Assembly (NCBI GenBank): GCA_002281535.1
Contig: NCGD01000012.1
Location: 1-64,000 of the forward strand
Length of the DNA stretch: 64,000 bases
From: Sphingomonas sp. 28-63-12
GTDB taxonomy: Bacteria; Pseudomonadota; Alphaproteobacteria; Sphingomonadales; Sphingomonadaceae
Reading direction: 5' to 3'
Shown here one piece after another: positions 34,134 through 41,342 of the stretch. Below the pieces are notes generated by a model that saw nothing but the letters and a program-made list of their open reading frames with translations, made no database searches and was not told the origin of the DNA. Made by a program: the position numbers and the translations under genes. The stretch's first letter is position 1; every line of letters begins with the position of its first letter.

Positions 34134-36407
34134 CTATGCAACGGCGCGGGTAGGTCCTGCCACGGATTCAGCCAGTTTTGAAAGCGATGAAATCGTGCAG
34201 GAGGCCAATTGCAGGGCCAGAATCGATTCGGCACCTTGATTACGGTTGATCCCCGTCGGCGTCAGGCCATCGAAACAACCGCCATCCTGCACCGTCGCCA
34301 ATGCCATATCCATGTCGTTCAGGCCAAGGAACCAGTGATAGGCGCGGTGCGCTTCCTCAATCCAGCGCCGATCGCTGGTCGCCTCATAGGCAGCCGCGCA
34401 CGCATCGGCCGTCGCCTGGGCTTCCAGCGGTTGCTGGTCGAATGGCAGCGGGGGCGCATAGGGCCGGCCGAAGCTTTCGGTGCCGATTGCGCGGAAACGC
34501 CCCTCGGGGGAGGTTTGCCGCGCGATGATCCAGTCGAGCGTGCTGACGCCGGTTTCGATCAGGTCGGCCCGATCAAGGGCCAGGCCGGCGCGGATCATTG
34601 CCTCGGGCAGCCGGGCATTGTCATAGGCCAGCACGATTTCGAACCATTCCCATTCGGGGCGCCGCGCAGCGTCCAGCAGGGCCAGATGGTCCGCGCTGAA
34701 GCGCTCGATGATCGTCCGGGCCAGCGCGTGGCCCGGATGACAGCCCAACATCTCGGCCGCTCCCAGCATCGCAAACGCCTGTGCACGCGGACTCCCGAGC
34801 TCCAGCGCCATTGACGCCGTCATATCGAACATCTGCACCGCCCAATCCCGATGCTTGCGCACCTTCGCGGTTCGGGCGGTAACGCCCAGCGCCCACAGGG
34901 TTCTGCCGTTCGAATCCTCCGATCCGAAATCTTCGCACCAGCTACGGTCGAAATTCATGAAGTTGCGAAAACGGCTCGCGTCCGGGTTCCACGCATATTG
35001 GATGAAGGATGCATAGATCGTCATCCATTTATCGCGCGCGGCATCGTCCAGTGCGTCCATCCGCCCGACCAGCATCAGCGCGCGGGCATTGTCGTCGATG
35101 CAATAGCCGTGGCGGCGATCGGGGATCGAATAGATTGAATGCTGCAACATCCCGGTCGAATCGCTCATCCGCTCCACCGCGGCGAAATCGGGGGCCAGCG
35201 GCGTCAGCGGCGATGTCGGGCTCGGCAAACGGCGCGGCTGCGCGGCAACCATCGCGGCAATCTCGCCCAGCGCGGCATGGGCCAGTTGCGACCACAACAT
35301 CGTCCGCCCGCGCGCATAGGCCCGTGCCGCCAGGCGTTCGCGATTGCCGTCATTGCCGAGCAATGCGATGATTTCCCGGGCAAAGGCAGCGCTATCGCCG
35401 AAATCGACCAGCACGCCGTGCCCATCGGCCAATATCTCGGTGGCATGGACATAGGGTGTAGAAACAACCGCCTTGCCGACCCCAACCGCATAGGACAGCG
35501 TGCCCGAGGTAATCTGCGCCGGGTTGATATAGGGCGTGGCGTAGAGGTCGGCGGCCTGCAGGTAATCCATCAGCTGCTCATGCACGACGAACGCATCGAT
35601 AAACTGGACATGATCGAGCACGCCGCGCGATGCGGCCAGCGCCTTCAGGCGGTCGCGATAGGCTTCGCCCTCGTGCGCGACCAGATTGGGGTGGGTTGCG
35701 CCCAGCACGATATACAGCGCGTCGGGCTGCGCAGCGACGATTGCCGGCATCGCCTCGATCATCGTCTCGATGCCTTTGCTCGGGGCGAGCAGGCCAAAGG
35801 TCAGGACCGTCTTGCGACCTTCCCAGCCAAAGCGCGGCTTGAATTCATCGGGATTGGCAAAGGCGCGATCGGGCACGCCGTGCGGGATCATCACCACCGC
35901 CTTGCCGCCAAAACCGTGGACGCGGTGCAGGATGTCACGCCCTTTTTCCGCCATCACGATCACCCGCCCGGCGCGGCGCAGCAGCGCCTCCAGCACGCGC
36001 CGCTGATCAGCATTCGGCCGTTCGAGTATGGTATGCAGGGTAACGATGACAGGCAGCGAAATACGATCGAGCAGGCTCAGGATGAAGTCGCCCGCCACGC
36101 CGCCGAAAATGCCATATTCATGCTGCAGCCATACTGCCTGCGCACCGCTCGCCTCGATCGCGCGGGCCGCCTCAAGATAGCTCGTCCGGTCGTCCTGCGC
36201 GATCGCACAGGTCACGTCGGCGGGGTAATCATAGCGGCCAGGATGATCGTCCATCGCATAGACATCGACGATAAGATCGGGAAATGCTGCCTTCAGCGCG
36301 GTGAAGGTATCGGTTGTATAGGTGGCGATCCCGCATTGCCGCGGCAGAAAATTGCCGATGAGCGCCAGATGCTTGATGTCGATCGTCCTGTCCATAGCCT
36401 GCGTCAT
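34134..36407 (-). CDS. Two-domain glycosyltransferase (GT4 plus helical-barrel domain)
   Basis: A 757-residue protein. Residues about 8-395 are a GT4-like GT-B fold (LIGNFLPRQCGIATYT near the start, LTFGLLAPSKGIETMIEAMP for the donor strand, TPYINPAQITSGTLSYAVGVGKAVVSTPYVHATEIL for the sugar-nucleotide site). Residues about 420-757 are an alpha/alpha-barrel-like domain (RHGYCIDDNARALMLVGRMD, YAYDNARLPEAMIRAG-type helices) as in enzymes acting on sugars. MTQAMDRT at 36407 with AGAAGG upstream is chosen over 36515. It probably builds the mannoside that the downstream GH130 enzyme degrades; this is inference. Confidence 0.82.
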   Translation of the reverse strand: MTQAMDRTIDIKHLALIGNFLPRQCGIATYTTDTFTALKAAFPDLIVDVYAMDDHPGRYDYPADVTCAIAQDDRTSYLEAARAIEASGAQAVWLQHEYGIFGGVAGDFILSLLDRISLPVIVTLHTILERPNADQRRVLEALLRRAGRVIVMAEKGRDILHRVHGFGGKAVVMIPHGVPDRAFANPDEFKPRFGWEGRKTVLTFGLLAPSKGIETMIEAMPAIVAAQPDALYIVLGATHPNLVAHEGEAYRDRLKALAASRGVLDHVQFIDAFVVHEQLMDYLQAADLYATPYINPAQITSGTLSYAVGVGKAVVSTPYVHATEILADGHGVLVDFGDSAAFAREIIALLGNDGNRERLAARAYARGRTMLWSQLAHAALGEIAAMVAAQPRRLPSPTSPLTPLAPDFAAVERMSDSTGMLQHSIYSIPDRRHGYCIDDNARALMLVGRMDALDDAARDKWMTIYASFIQYAWNPDASRFRNFMNFDRSWCEDFGSEDSNGRTLWALGVTARTAKVRKHRDWAVQMFDMTASMALELGSPRAQAFAMLGAAEMLGCHPGHALARTIIERFSADHLALLDAARRPEWEWFEIVLAYDNARLPEAMIRAGLALDRADLIETGVSTLDWIIARQTSPEGRFRAIGTESFGRPYAPPLPFDQQPLEAQATADACAAAYEATSDRRWIEEAHRAYHWFLGLNDMDMALATVQDGGCFDGLTPTGINRNQGAESILALQLASCTISSLSKLAESVAGPTRAVA

Positions 36408-36497
36408 GAGCGCGCCCTTCTGCGAGCTAAACGATGGTGCGCGACCGAATCCTTCGTCGCGAACCCCAAGTCGAGCTAACGGCCTGATGGCAATATG

Positions 36498-36516
36498 GTT
36501 GCACCAATGGTGCAAC
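36498..36516. promoter_or_regulatory. Perfect palindrome upstream of glycosyltransferase gene
   Basis: GTTGCACCAATGGTGCAAC is a perfect 19-bp palindrome (9-bp arms around A36507), 91-109 bp upstream of the glycosyltransferase start. It resembles a LacI-type operator. NtrC sites are similar (TGCACC-N5-GGTGCA) but two bases longer in the spacer. Confidence 0.55.
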
Positions 36517-36545
36517 GCAACATAAAAACGACGAAGCGGTGCTTC

Positions 36546-36992
36546 TCAGCCGCGGCCGCGATAGCCGGGAACGTCTTGCGCCGGAATCCAGACATCGGCA
36601 GGCGGCGCGCCGCTCTGCCAGAATATATCGATCGGGATGCCGCCGCGCGGATACCAATAGCCCCCGATTCGCAGCCAGACTGGCTGCATTTCGCGCGTGA
36701 GCCGCTCGCCGATGCCGACGGTGCAATCCTCGTGAAACGCCTGGTGATTGCGAAACGCGCCGAGAAACAATTTCAGCGATTTGGATTCCACGATCGTCGC
36801 GCCCGGCACATAATCGATCACCAGATGCGCAAAATCCGGTTGCGCCGTCACCGGGCAGAGCGAGGTGAATTCAGGCACGGCAAAACGCACCATATACCGG
36901 CTGCCGGGCCGCGGGTTGGGGACATAATCCAGCATTGCCGCTTCAGGCGATGCCGGCAACGCGCTTGTCTGGCCGAGAAATTTAGGTGTCAT
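36546..36992 (-). CDS. queF: NADPH-dependent 7-cyano-7-deazaguanine reductase (QueF)
   Basis: A 148-residue unimodular QueF that reduces preQ0 to preQ1 in queuosine biosynthesis. [13 protein letters not shown] holds the nucleophile Cys46 and Asp53. [22 protein letters not shown] holds the QueF motif and the Glu/His set. The size fits the short single-domain type. The short distance to the divergent sseA gene leaves about 175 bp of promoter space. Confidence 0.95.
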   Translation of the reverse strand: MTPKFLGQTSALPASPEAAMLDYVPNPRPGSRYMVRFAVPEFTSLCPVTAQPDFAHLVIDYVPGATIVESKSLKLFLGAFRNHQAFHEDCTVGIGERLTREMQPVWLRIGGYWYPRGGIPIDIFWQSGAPPADVWIPAQDVPGYRGRG

Positions 36993-37167
36993 CCCCCATC
37001 ATTTATCGCGGGCCGGGGCGAAATGAAATGATCCTCGTCAGTCCATCGCCTGCGCCCCCGCATCGACAGCCGTAAATCGACAAATGTTCTTTGTCCGACG
37101 GGCCTTGATCGTCTCGACGGCAGCCATGGCGGTCGCTAGGGATTGCCCAACAGGAATCCGGGAGAGA

Positions 37168-38010
37168 ATGATGGACGCGTTGGTAACGACCGAATGGCTG
37201 GCAGGCGAATTGCATGCGAACGACCTGCGCATCGTCGATGCAACCTATTTTCTGGCCGATCATGGCCGCGATGCCGTCGCCGAATATGAAGCCGCGCACA
37301 TTCCCGGCGCGGTGTTCATGGATTTGGCCGAAATTGCCGACACCACCAGCCCGCTGCCGACGATGCTGCCCTCGCCAGAAAAATTCGCCAGCCGGATGCA
37401 GTCGCTTGGCCTCGGCGATGGCAGCCGGATCGTGTTGTACGACGATTCGCCGCTCCACACCGCTGCCCGCGCCTGGTGGATGCTGCGCACCTTTGGCGCG
37501 CATGACGTGGCGATCCTTGATGGCGGCATTGCCAAGTGGAAGGCCGAGGGTAGGGAAACCAAAAGTGGCAAGGAAAGCCTGCGCCACCGTCATTTCACCG
37601 TCTGGGCCGATGACAAGGGGCTGCGGACGCTGGCGCAGATGAAGGCCAATGTCGAAAGCGGCGCCGAGCAGGTCGTGGATGCACGTTCGGCCGCCCGCTT
37701 CTCGGGGCAGGAGCCCGATCCGCGCCCGGCAACGCTGGCCGGCCATATCCCGGGATCGAAGAACATCCCTTATGGCCAGCTGTTCAACGCCGACGGCACC
37801 TGGAAACAGGGCGACGTGCTGAAGGCCATCTACACCGATGCCGGCATCGATTTGTCGAAGCCGCTGGTCGGCACCTGCGGATCTGGCATTACCGCTTCGG
37901 TCTTGGTGTTCGGCGCGCATCTGCTCGGCAATGAAGCGGCCTTGTATGACGGCAGCTGGTCCGAATGGGGCGCGGATCTCACCACGCCCAAGGCGATGGG
38001 CACCGCATGA
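37168..38010 (+). CDS. sseA: 3-mercaptopyruvate sulfurtransferase (two rhodanese domains)
   Basis: A 280-residue protein with two rhodanese-like domains. The C-terminal domain carries the active loop VGTCGSGITAS with Cys237; the CGSGxT form is typical of mercaptopyruvate sulfurtransferases, which move sulfur from 3-mercaptopyruvate to a thiophilic acceptor. GGAGAG lies just before two consecutive ATGs (37168, 37171); either may be used. The upstream extension to 37084 overlaps a poor start. Coupled to metC by an ATGA overlap, so both serve sulfur amino-acid metabolism. Confidence 0.9.
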   Translation: MMDALVTTEWLAGELHANDLRIVDATYFLADHGRDAVAEYEAAHIPGAVFMDLAEIADTTSPLPTMLPSPEKFASRMQSLGLGDGSRIVLYDDSPLHTAARAWWMLRTFGAHDVAILDGGIAKWKAEGRETKSGKESLRHRHFTVWADDKGLRTLAQMKANVESGAEQVVDARSAARFSGQEPDPRPATLAGHIPGSKNIPYGQLFNADGTWKQGDVLKAIYTDAGIDLSKPLVGTCGSGITASVLVFGAHLLGNEAALYDGSWSEWGADLTTPKAMGTA

Positions 38011-39206
38011 GCGACATGGGCGACGACCGGCACGGCGACGCGACCCGCGTCGTCAATGCCGGTCGGCGGCCCGAATGGACGGCGGGCATCGTCAGCACGC
38101 CGGTCTGGCGCGCCTCGACGATCCTGTACGACTCGGTCGCTGACATGCGCGCCGCCGGTCGCGATACCCATCACCGGCTGTTCTACGGCCGCAAGGGCAC
38201 GCCGACCCAATGGTCGCTGGCCGATGCGCTGACCGCGCTGGAACCGGGCGCGGAGGGCACCTTCCTCTATTGCTCGGGCGTGGCCGCGATTGCCGGCGCG
38301 CTGCTGTCGGTCCTTTCCCCCGGCGACGAATTGCTGATGGTCGATAGCGCCTATGACCCGACCCGGTCGATGGCGACCGGGCTGCTCAAGCGGCTGGGTA
38401 TCACCACGCGATTCTATGATCCGATGATCGGCGCGGGCATTGCCGATCTGATCGGTGACACCACCCGCGCGATCCTGATCGAGGCACCCGGCAGCCTGAC
38501 CTTCGAGGTGCCCGATCTGCCTGCGATCATTGCGGCGGCCAAGGCGCGCGACGTGGTGACGCTGCTCGACAATACCTGGGCAACACCGCTCTACCTGCCC
38601 GCGATTGCCATGGGGATCGATCTGTCGATCCTGGCCTGCACCAAATATGTCGTCGGTCATTCCGATGCGATGCTGGGATCGGTCACCGCCGGTGCCGGCC
38701 GCTTCGCTGCCTTGCGCGACACCGGCTTTGCACTCGGCCAGGTCGCCAGCCCCGACGATTGCTGGCTCGGGTCGCGCGGCCTGCGCACGATGGCGGTGCG
38801 GCTCGCGCATCACCAGCAAAGCGCGCTCAAAATCGCGACATGGCTCACCGCCAGGCCGGAAGTCGCCCGGGTCTTTCACCCCGCGCTGCCCGATTGCCCG
38901 GGCCACGATCATTTCCGCCGCGACTTCAAGGGATCATCGGGCCTGTTCTCGTTCGAACTGCGCGGCGGCAGCGATCATGCGCGCTCGGTGATGATCGACG
39001 GGCTCGATCTGTTCGGTATCGGCTATAGCTGGGGCGGCTTTGAAAGCCTGGCATTGCCGGTCGATCCCGCCCGCTATCGCACGGCGACGACGCCCGCCTT
39101 TAACGGGCCGCTGGTGCGCCTGAATATCGGGCTGGAAGACCCCGACGACCTCATCGCCGATCTCGCCGCCGGGCTTGATCGCTTTGCCGCGGCGGCGGCG
39201 GGATAG
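38007..39206 (+). CDS. metC: Cystathionine beta-lyase (PLP-dependent)
   Basis: A 399-residue Cys/Met-metabolism PLP enzyme. LLDNTWATPLYLPAIAMGIDLSILACTKYVVGHSD has the cofactor Asp and the PLP Lys213. FYGRKGTPTQWSLADALTALEPGAEGTFLYCSG and GFESLALP also fit cystathionine beta-lyase, which makes homocysteine, pyruvate and ammonia. Start at 38007 within ATGA of the sseA stop; translation is coupled. Confidence 0.9.
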   Translation: MSDMGDDRHGDATRVVNAGRRPEWTAGIVSTPVWRASTILYDSVADMRAAGRDTHHRLFYGRKGTPTQWSLADALTALEPGAEGTFLYCSGVAAIAGALLSVLSPGDELLMVDSAYDPTRSMATGLLKRLGITTRFYDPMIGAGIADLIGDTTRAILIEAPGSLTFEVPDLPAIIAAAKARDVVTLLDNTWATPLYLPAIAMGIDLSILACTKYVVGHSDAMLGSVTAGAGRFAALRDTGFALGQVASPDDCWLGSRGLRTMAVRLAHHQQSALKIATWLTARPEVARVFHPALPDCPGHDHFRRDFKGSSGLFSFELRGGSDHARSVMIDGLDLFGIGYSWGGFESLALPVDPARYRTATTPAFNGPLVRLNIGLEDPDDLIADLAAGLDRFAAAAAG

Positions 39207-39228
39207 CACACCGGCCAGTCACCAGACT

Positions 39229-39297
39229 GTTGCACAGGCGCAACGCTGGCTTACAAACCAGCAACATTCAGTCACAATTATTGTTGTGCATCGCAAC
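39229..39297. promoter_or_regulatory. Two GTTGC...GCAAC-type palindromes upstream of porin gene
   Basis: GTTGC-ACAGGC-GCAAC at 39229-39244 and GTTGTGCATCGCAAC at 39283-39297 lie 119-187 bases before the porin start. They resemble the palindrome at 36498-36516. Between them GCTGG...CCAGC (about 39245-39262) is another small inverted repeat. They may bind one regulator. Confidence 0.4.
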
Positions 39298-39415
39298 ATT
39301 ATTCGTCATCACAAGGCTTCGGGGTGGAAATGACGCGCAGAGGGCTTTCGCCCTGACAGATGCGTCGGCCGCCCAAGCAGGCAGGGACATCGCATCTCAT
39401 TTAGAAAGGGACACG

Positions 39416-40210
39416 ATGCGCCTAAAAATTCTTGCCCTCGCGGCACTCACGCTCGGCACCGCCACACCTGCGTTCGCGCAGGACGAAACGGCACCGCCTC
39501 CCGCCTTCACCGTCAACGGCACCGCCACCGTGACGTCGGACTATCGCTTCCGGGGCATCTCGCAGACTGACAAGAACGGCGCGATCCAGGGATCGATCAC
39601 CGTCACGCATGAATCGGGCCTCTATGCGTCGGTCTGGGCATCATCGGTCGACAATTACGTCACCGCCGCCGGCGATTATGTGAATGGCACCAGCGCCGGC
39701 CAGGCGTCGGTCGAAATGGATCTGATCGGCGGTTTCAAAAAGACCTTCGGCGGCACCACCTTCGATATCGGTGCGCTCTATTATGTCTATCCCAAGACCA
39801 AGCTGGCGGGCGATCCGACGAGCTCGGACTTCATCGAGCCCTATTTCGACATTTCGCACACATTTGGCGTGCTGACGGCCAAGGCGACGGTCAACTATGC
39901 GCCCAAGCAAAAGGCATTGTCGCTCAACCAGATCGGGCCGAGCCATGACAATGTCTATCTCGCCGGCGATTTCTCGGCAGGCATCCCCAAAACGCCGATC
40001 AGCCTATCGGCGCATATCGCGCACAGCTTCGGCCCCAGCTGGCTGACGATCGGCAACGGCTATACCGATTGGAATCTCGGCGCGTCCTATACCTGGAAAG
40101 CGCTGACCTTCACCGCGCAATATGTCGACACCGACGGTGACTTCATCACGCCATCGGGCAAGAATGCGTCGAAGGCCGGCTTTGTCGGTTCGGTGACCGC
40201 AAGCTTCTAG
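39416..40210 (+). CDS. TorF-family putative porin
   Basis: A 264-residue outer-membrane protein. Signal peptide MRLKILALAALTLGTATPAFA-Q, then FTVNGTATVTSDYRFRGISQTDKNGAIQGSITVTHESGLYASVWAS, the standard opening of the TIGR02001 (gcw_chp) group, alternating beta strands, and a C-terminal aromatic Phe typical of outer-membrane barrels. AAAGGG precedes the start. In related bacteria such porins often sit by nitrogen-uptake genes; here none is adjacent. A 209-bp leader with palindromes lies upstream. Confidence 0.85.
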   Translation: MRLKILALAALTLGTATPAFAQDETAPPPAFTVNGTATVTSDYRFRGISQTDKNGAIQGSITVTHESGLYASVWASSVDNYVTAAGDYVNGTSAGQASVEMDLIGGFKKTFGGTTFDIGALYYVYPKTKLAGDPTSSDFIEPYFDISHTFGVLTAKATVNYAPKQKALSLNQIGPSHDNVYLAGDFSAGIPKTPISLSAHIAHSFGPSWLTIGNGYTDWNLGASYTWKALTFTAQYVDTDGDFITPSGKNASKAGFVGSVTASF

Positions 40211-40238
40211 GGTCGTTGCCCATGGGATGGAACCGGTT

Positions 40239-40340
40239 CTCCCGCGAAAGCGGGAGGACAGGGGCCCCAGGGCGCCGTGCTCAGCGGTCCTGACCCCCGG
40301 TGTTGACCCCCGGTGTTGACCCCGGCTTGCGCTGGGCTAC
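40239..40340. repeat. REP-like repeats with a 13-bp tandem duplication
   Basis: CTCCCGC-GAAA-GCGGGAG (40239-40256) is a perfect hairpin of the family seen at 28261. TGACCCCCGGTGT is present twice in tandem (40291-40303, 40304-40316) and followed by a third partial unit. It lies after the porin stop. Confidence 0.7.
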
Positions 40341-40386
40341 GGCACTGGTTCAGCCCAGCGGACACCAACGCGAACGTCATGACAGA

Positions 40387-40413
40387 CCCCGCCCGGCAAC
40401 GGGCGGGGTTTTT
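40387..40413 (+). terminator. Intrinsic terminator after the porin gene
   Basis: CCCCGCCC (40387-40394), loop GGCAAC, GGGCGGGG (40401-40408) and TTTTT (40409-40413): an 8-bp GC stem with a T-run on the plus strand. It ends the porin transcript and abuts the stop of the minus-strand lipoprotein gene. Confidence 0.85.
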
Positions 40414-40414
40414 G

Positions 40415-40837
40415 TTATTTCGGCGTGCTCGCGGTCGCGTTCTGGCCGTCGCCTTCGGGGGCGGCGACGATGTCACGCGTCGTCGATCCCTTGTCGACCA
40501 CCGTTGTTTCCGGATCGCCCACCTCTGAACGGATGCCGTCGCTGGCCGAATCACCACCGGCCTGGCTCAGCACTGCGCTCTCGGCCAGGCTGCGCGCCGC
40601 CGGGCCGCCGAACAGCGCCTCGAGCGCCAGCACTTGCGGGCCGGTATCCTGCGGGCGCGCGGCACCGGGCCGCGGCGGGGTCAACGAATAATCGGGCGGG
40701 ATCACCAGCGGCGCCTGCCGCGCAACCGCGAATTCATCCGGCCGCGCCCGGTTGAGGCCACTGCCGCCACCGCAGCCGGCGAGGAAAACGGTCAGCCCGA
40801 GGCCGATAGCCAGGCCCGTGAATTTACGCATTGCCAT
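40415..40837 (-). CDS. DUF3035-type small lipoprotein
   Basis: A 140-residue protein with a lipoprotein signal (MRKFTGLAIGLGLTVFLAGCGGG, Cys at residue 22) and an otherwise disordered, Ala/Pro-rich body containing RPDEFAVARQAPLVIPPDYSLTPPRPGAARPQ (by its short motifs), the DUF3035 signature. Function unknown. Its start overlaps the 3' end of lspA by 14 bases (8 if the second ATG is used), so a lipoprotein gene is coupled to the signal peptidase that processes it. Confidence 0.85.
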   Translation of the reverse strand: MAMRKFTGLAIGLGLTVFLAGCGGGSGLNRARPDEFAVARQAPLVIPPDYSLTPPRPGAARPQDTGPQVLALEALFGGPAARSLAESAVLSQAGGDSASDGIRSEVGDPETTVVDKGSTTRDIVAAPEGDGQNATASTPK

Positions 40838-41342
40838 TCTCCACTGAAACAGTCGCCGCCGGCTTGTCGCGCACCAGGATCGCGCGCACCAGCAACACCA
40901 ATACCCCTATCGTAATCGCCGCATCGGCGAGATTGAAGACCAAAAACGGGCTCCACTCGCCAAAGTGCAGATCGGCATAATCGACCACATAGCCCAGCCG
41001 GACTCGATCGAGAATATTGCCGATCGCGCCGCCCAGCACCAGCCCCAGTCCCAGCTGGTCCTGCCGGTTGGGCTCGCGCAGCATCCAGATCAGCACGCCG
41101 GCGGCAATCACCCCGGTCAGGGCGACCAGCCCCCAGCGCCCGGCATCGCTCGAGGCATTAAGCAGCCCCAGCGACACGCCGATATTGGCAACGAAGCGCA
41201 CCCTGAAAATCGGCAGCAGGTCGATCGTCCGGCCGGCCAGCGTATCGAGCCCGAGCGGGCCGGTGACGATGAACTTCAGCAGCTGATCGAGCATCAGCAC
41301 GATGACAGCCGCTATCAGTCCAACGATCGGGAACCGGTTCAT
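40824..41342 (-). CDS. lspA: Lipoprotein signal peptidase II
   Basis: A 172-residue inner-membrane aspartic protease with four membrane helices that cleaves prolipoproteins. NIGVSLGL, GGAIGNILDRVRLGYVVDY (catalytic Asp121) and FNLADAAI (Asp140) are the conserved boxes. The start MNRFPIVG at 41342 overlaps the ileS stop (ATGA). The ribF-ileS-lspA order is the common proteobacterial arrangement. Confidence 0.95.
   Translation of the reverse strand: MNRFPIVGLIAAVIVLMLDQLLKFIVTGPLGLDTLAGRTIDLLPIFRVRFVANIGVSLGLLNASSDAGRWGLVALTGVIAAGVLIWMLREPNRQDQLGLGLVLGGAIGNILDRVRLGYVVDYADLHFGEWSPFLVFNLADAAITIGVLVLLVRAILVRDKPAATVSVENGNA

Noticed and set aside
35139-36479. 446-codon plus-strand frame opposite the glycosyltransferase
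   Set aside because: The minus strand encodes a coherent two-domain enzyme; the antisense reading has no recognisable motif and is the usual GC-bias shadow.
36498-36516. Canonical NtrC site
   Set aside because: The half-sites match, but the spacer is two bases too short; kept only as an unassigned palindrome.
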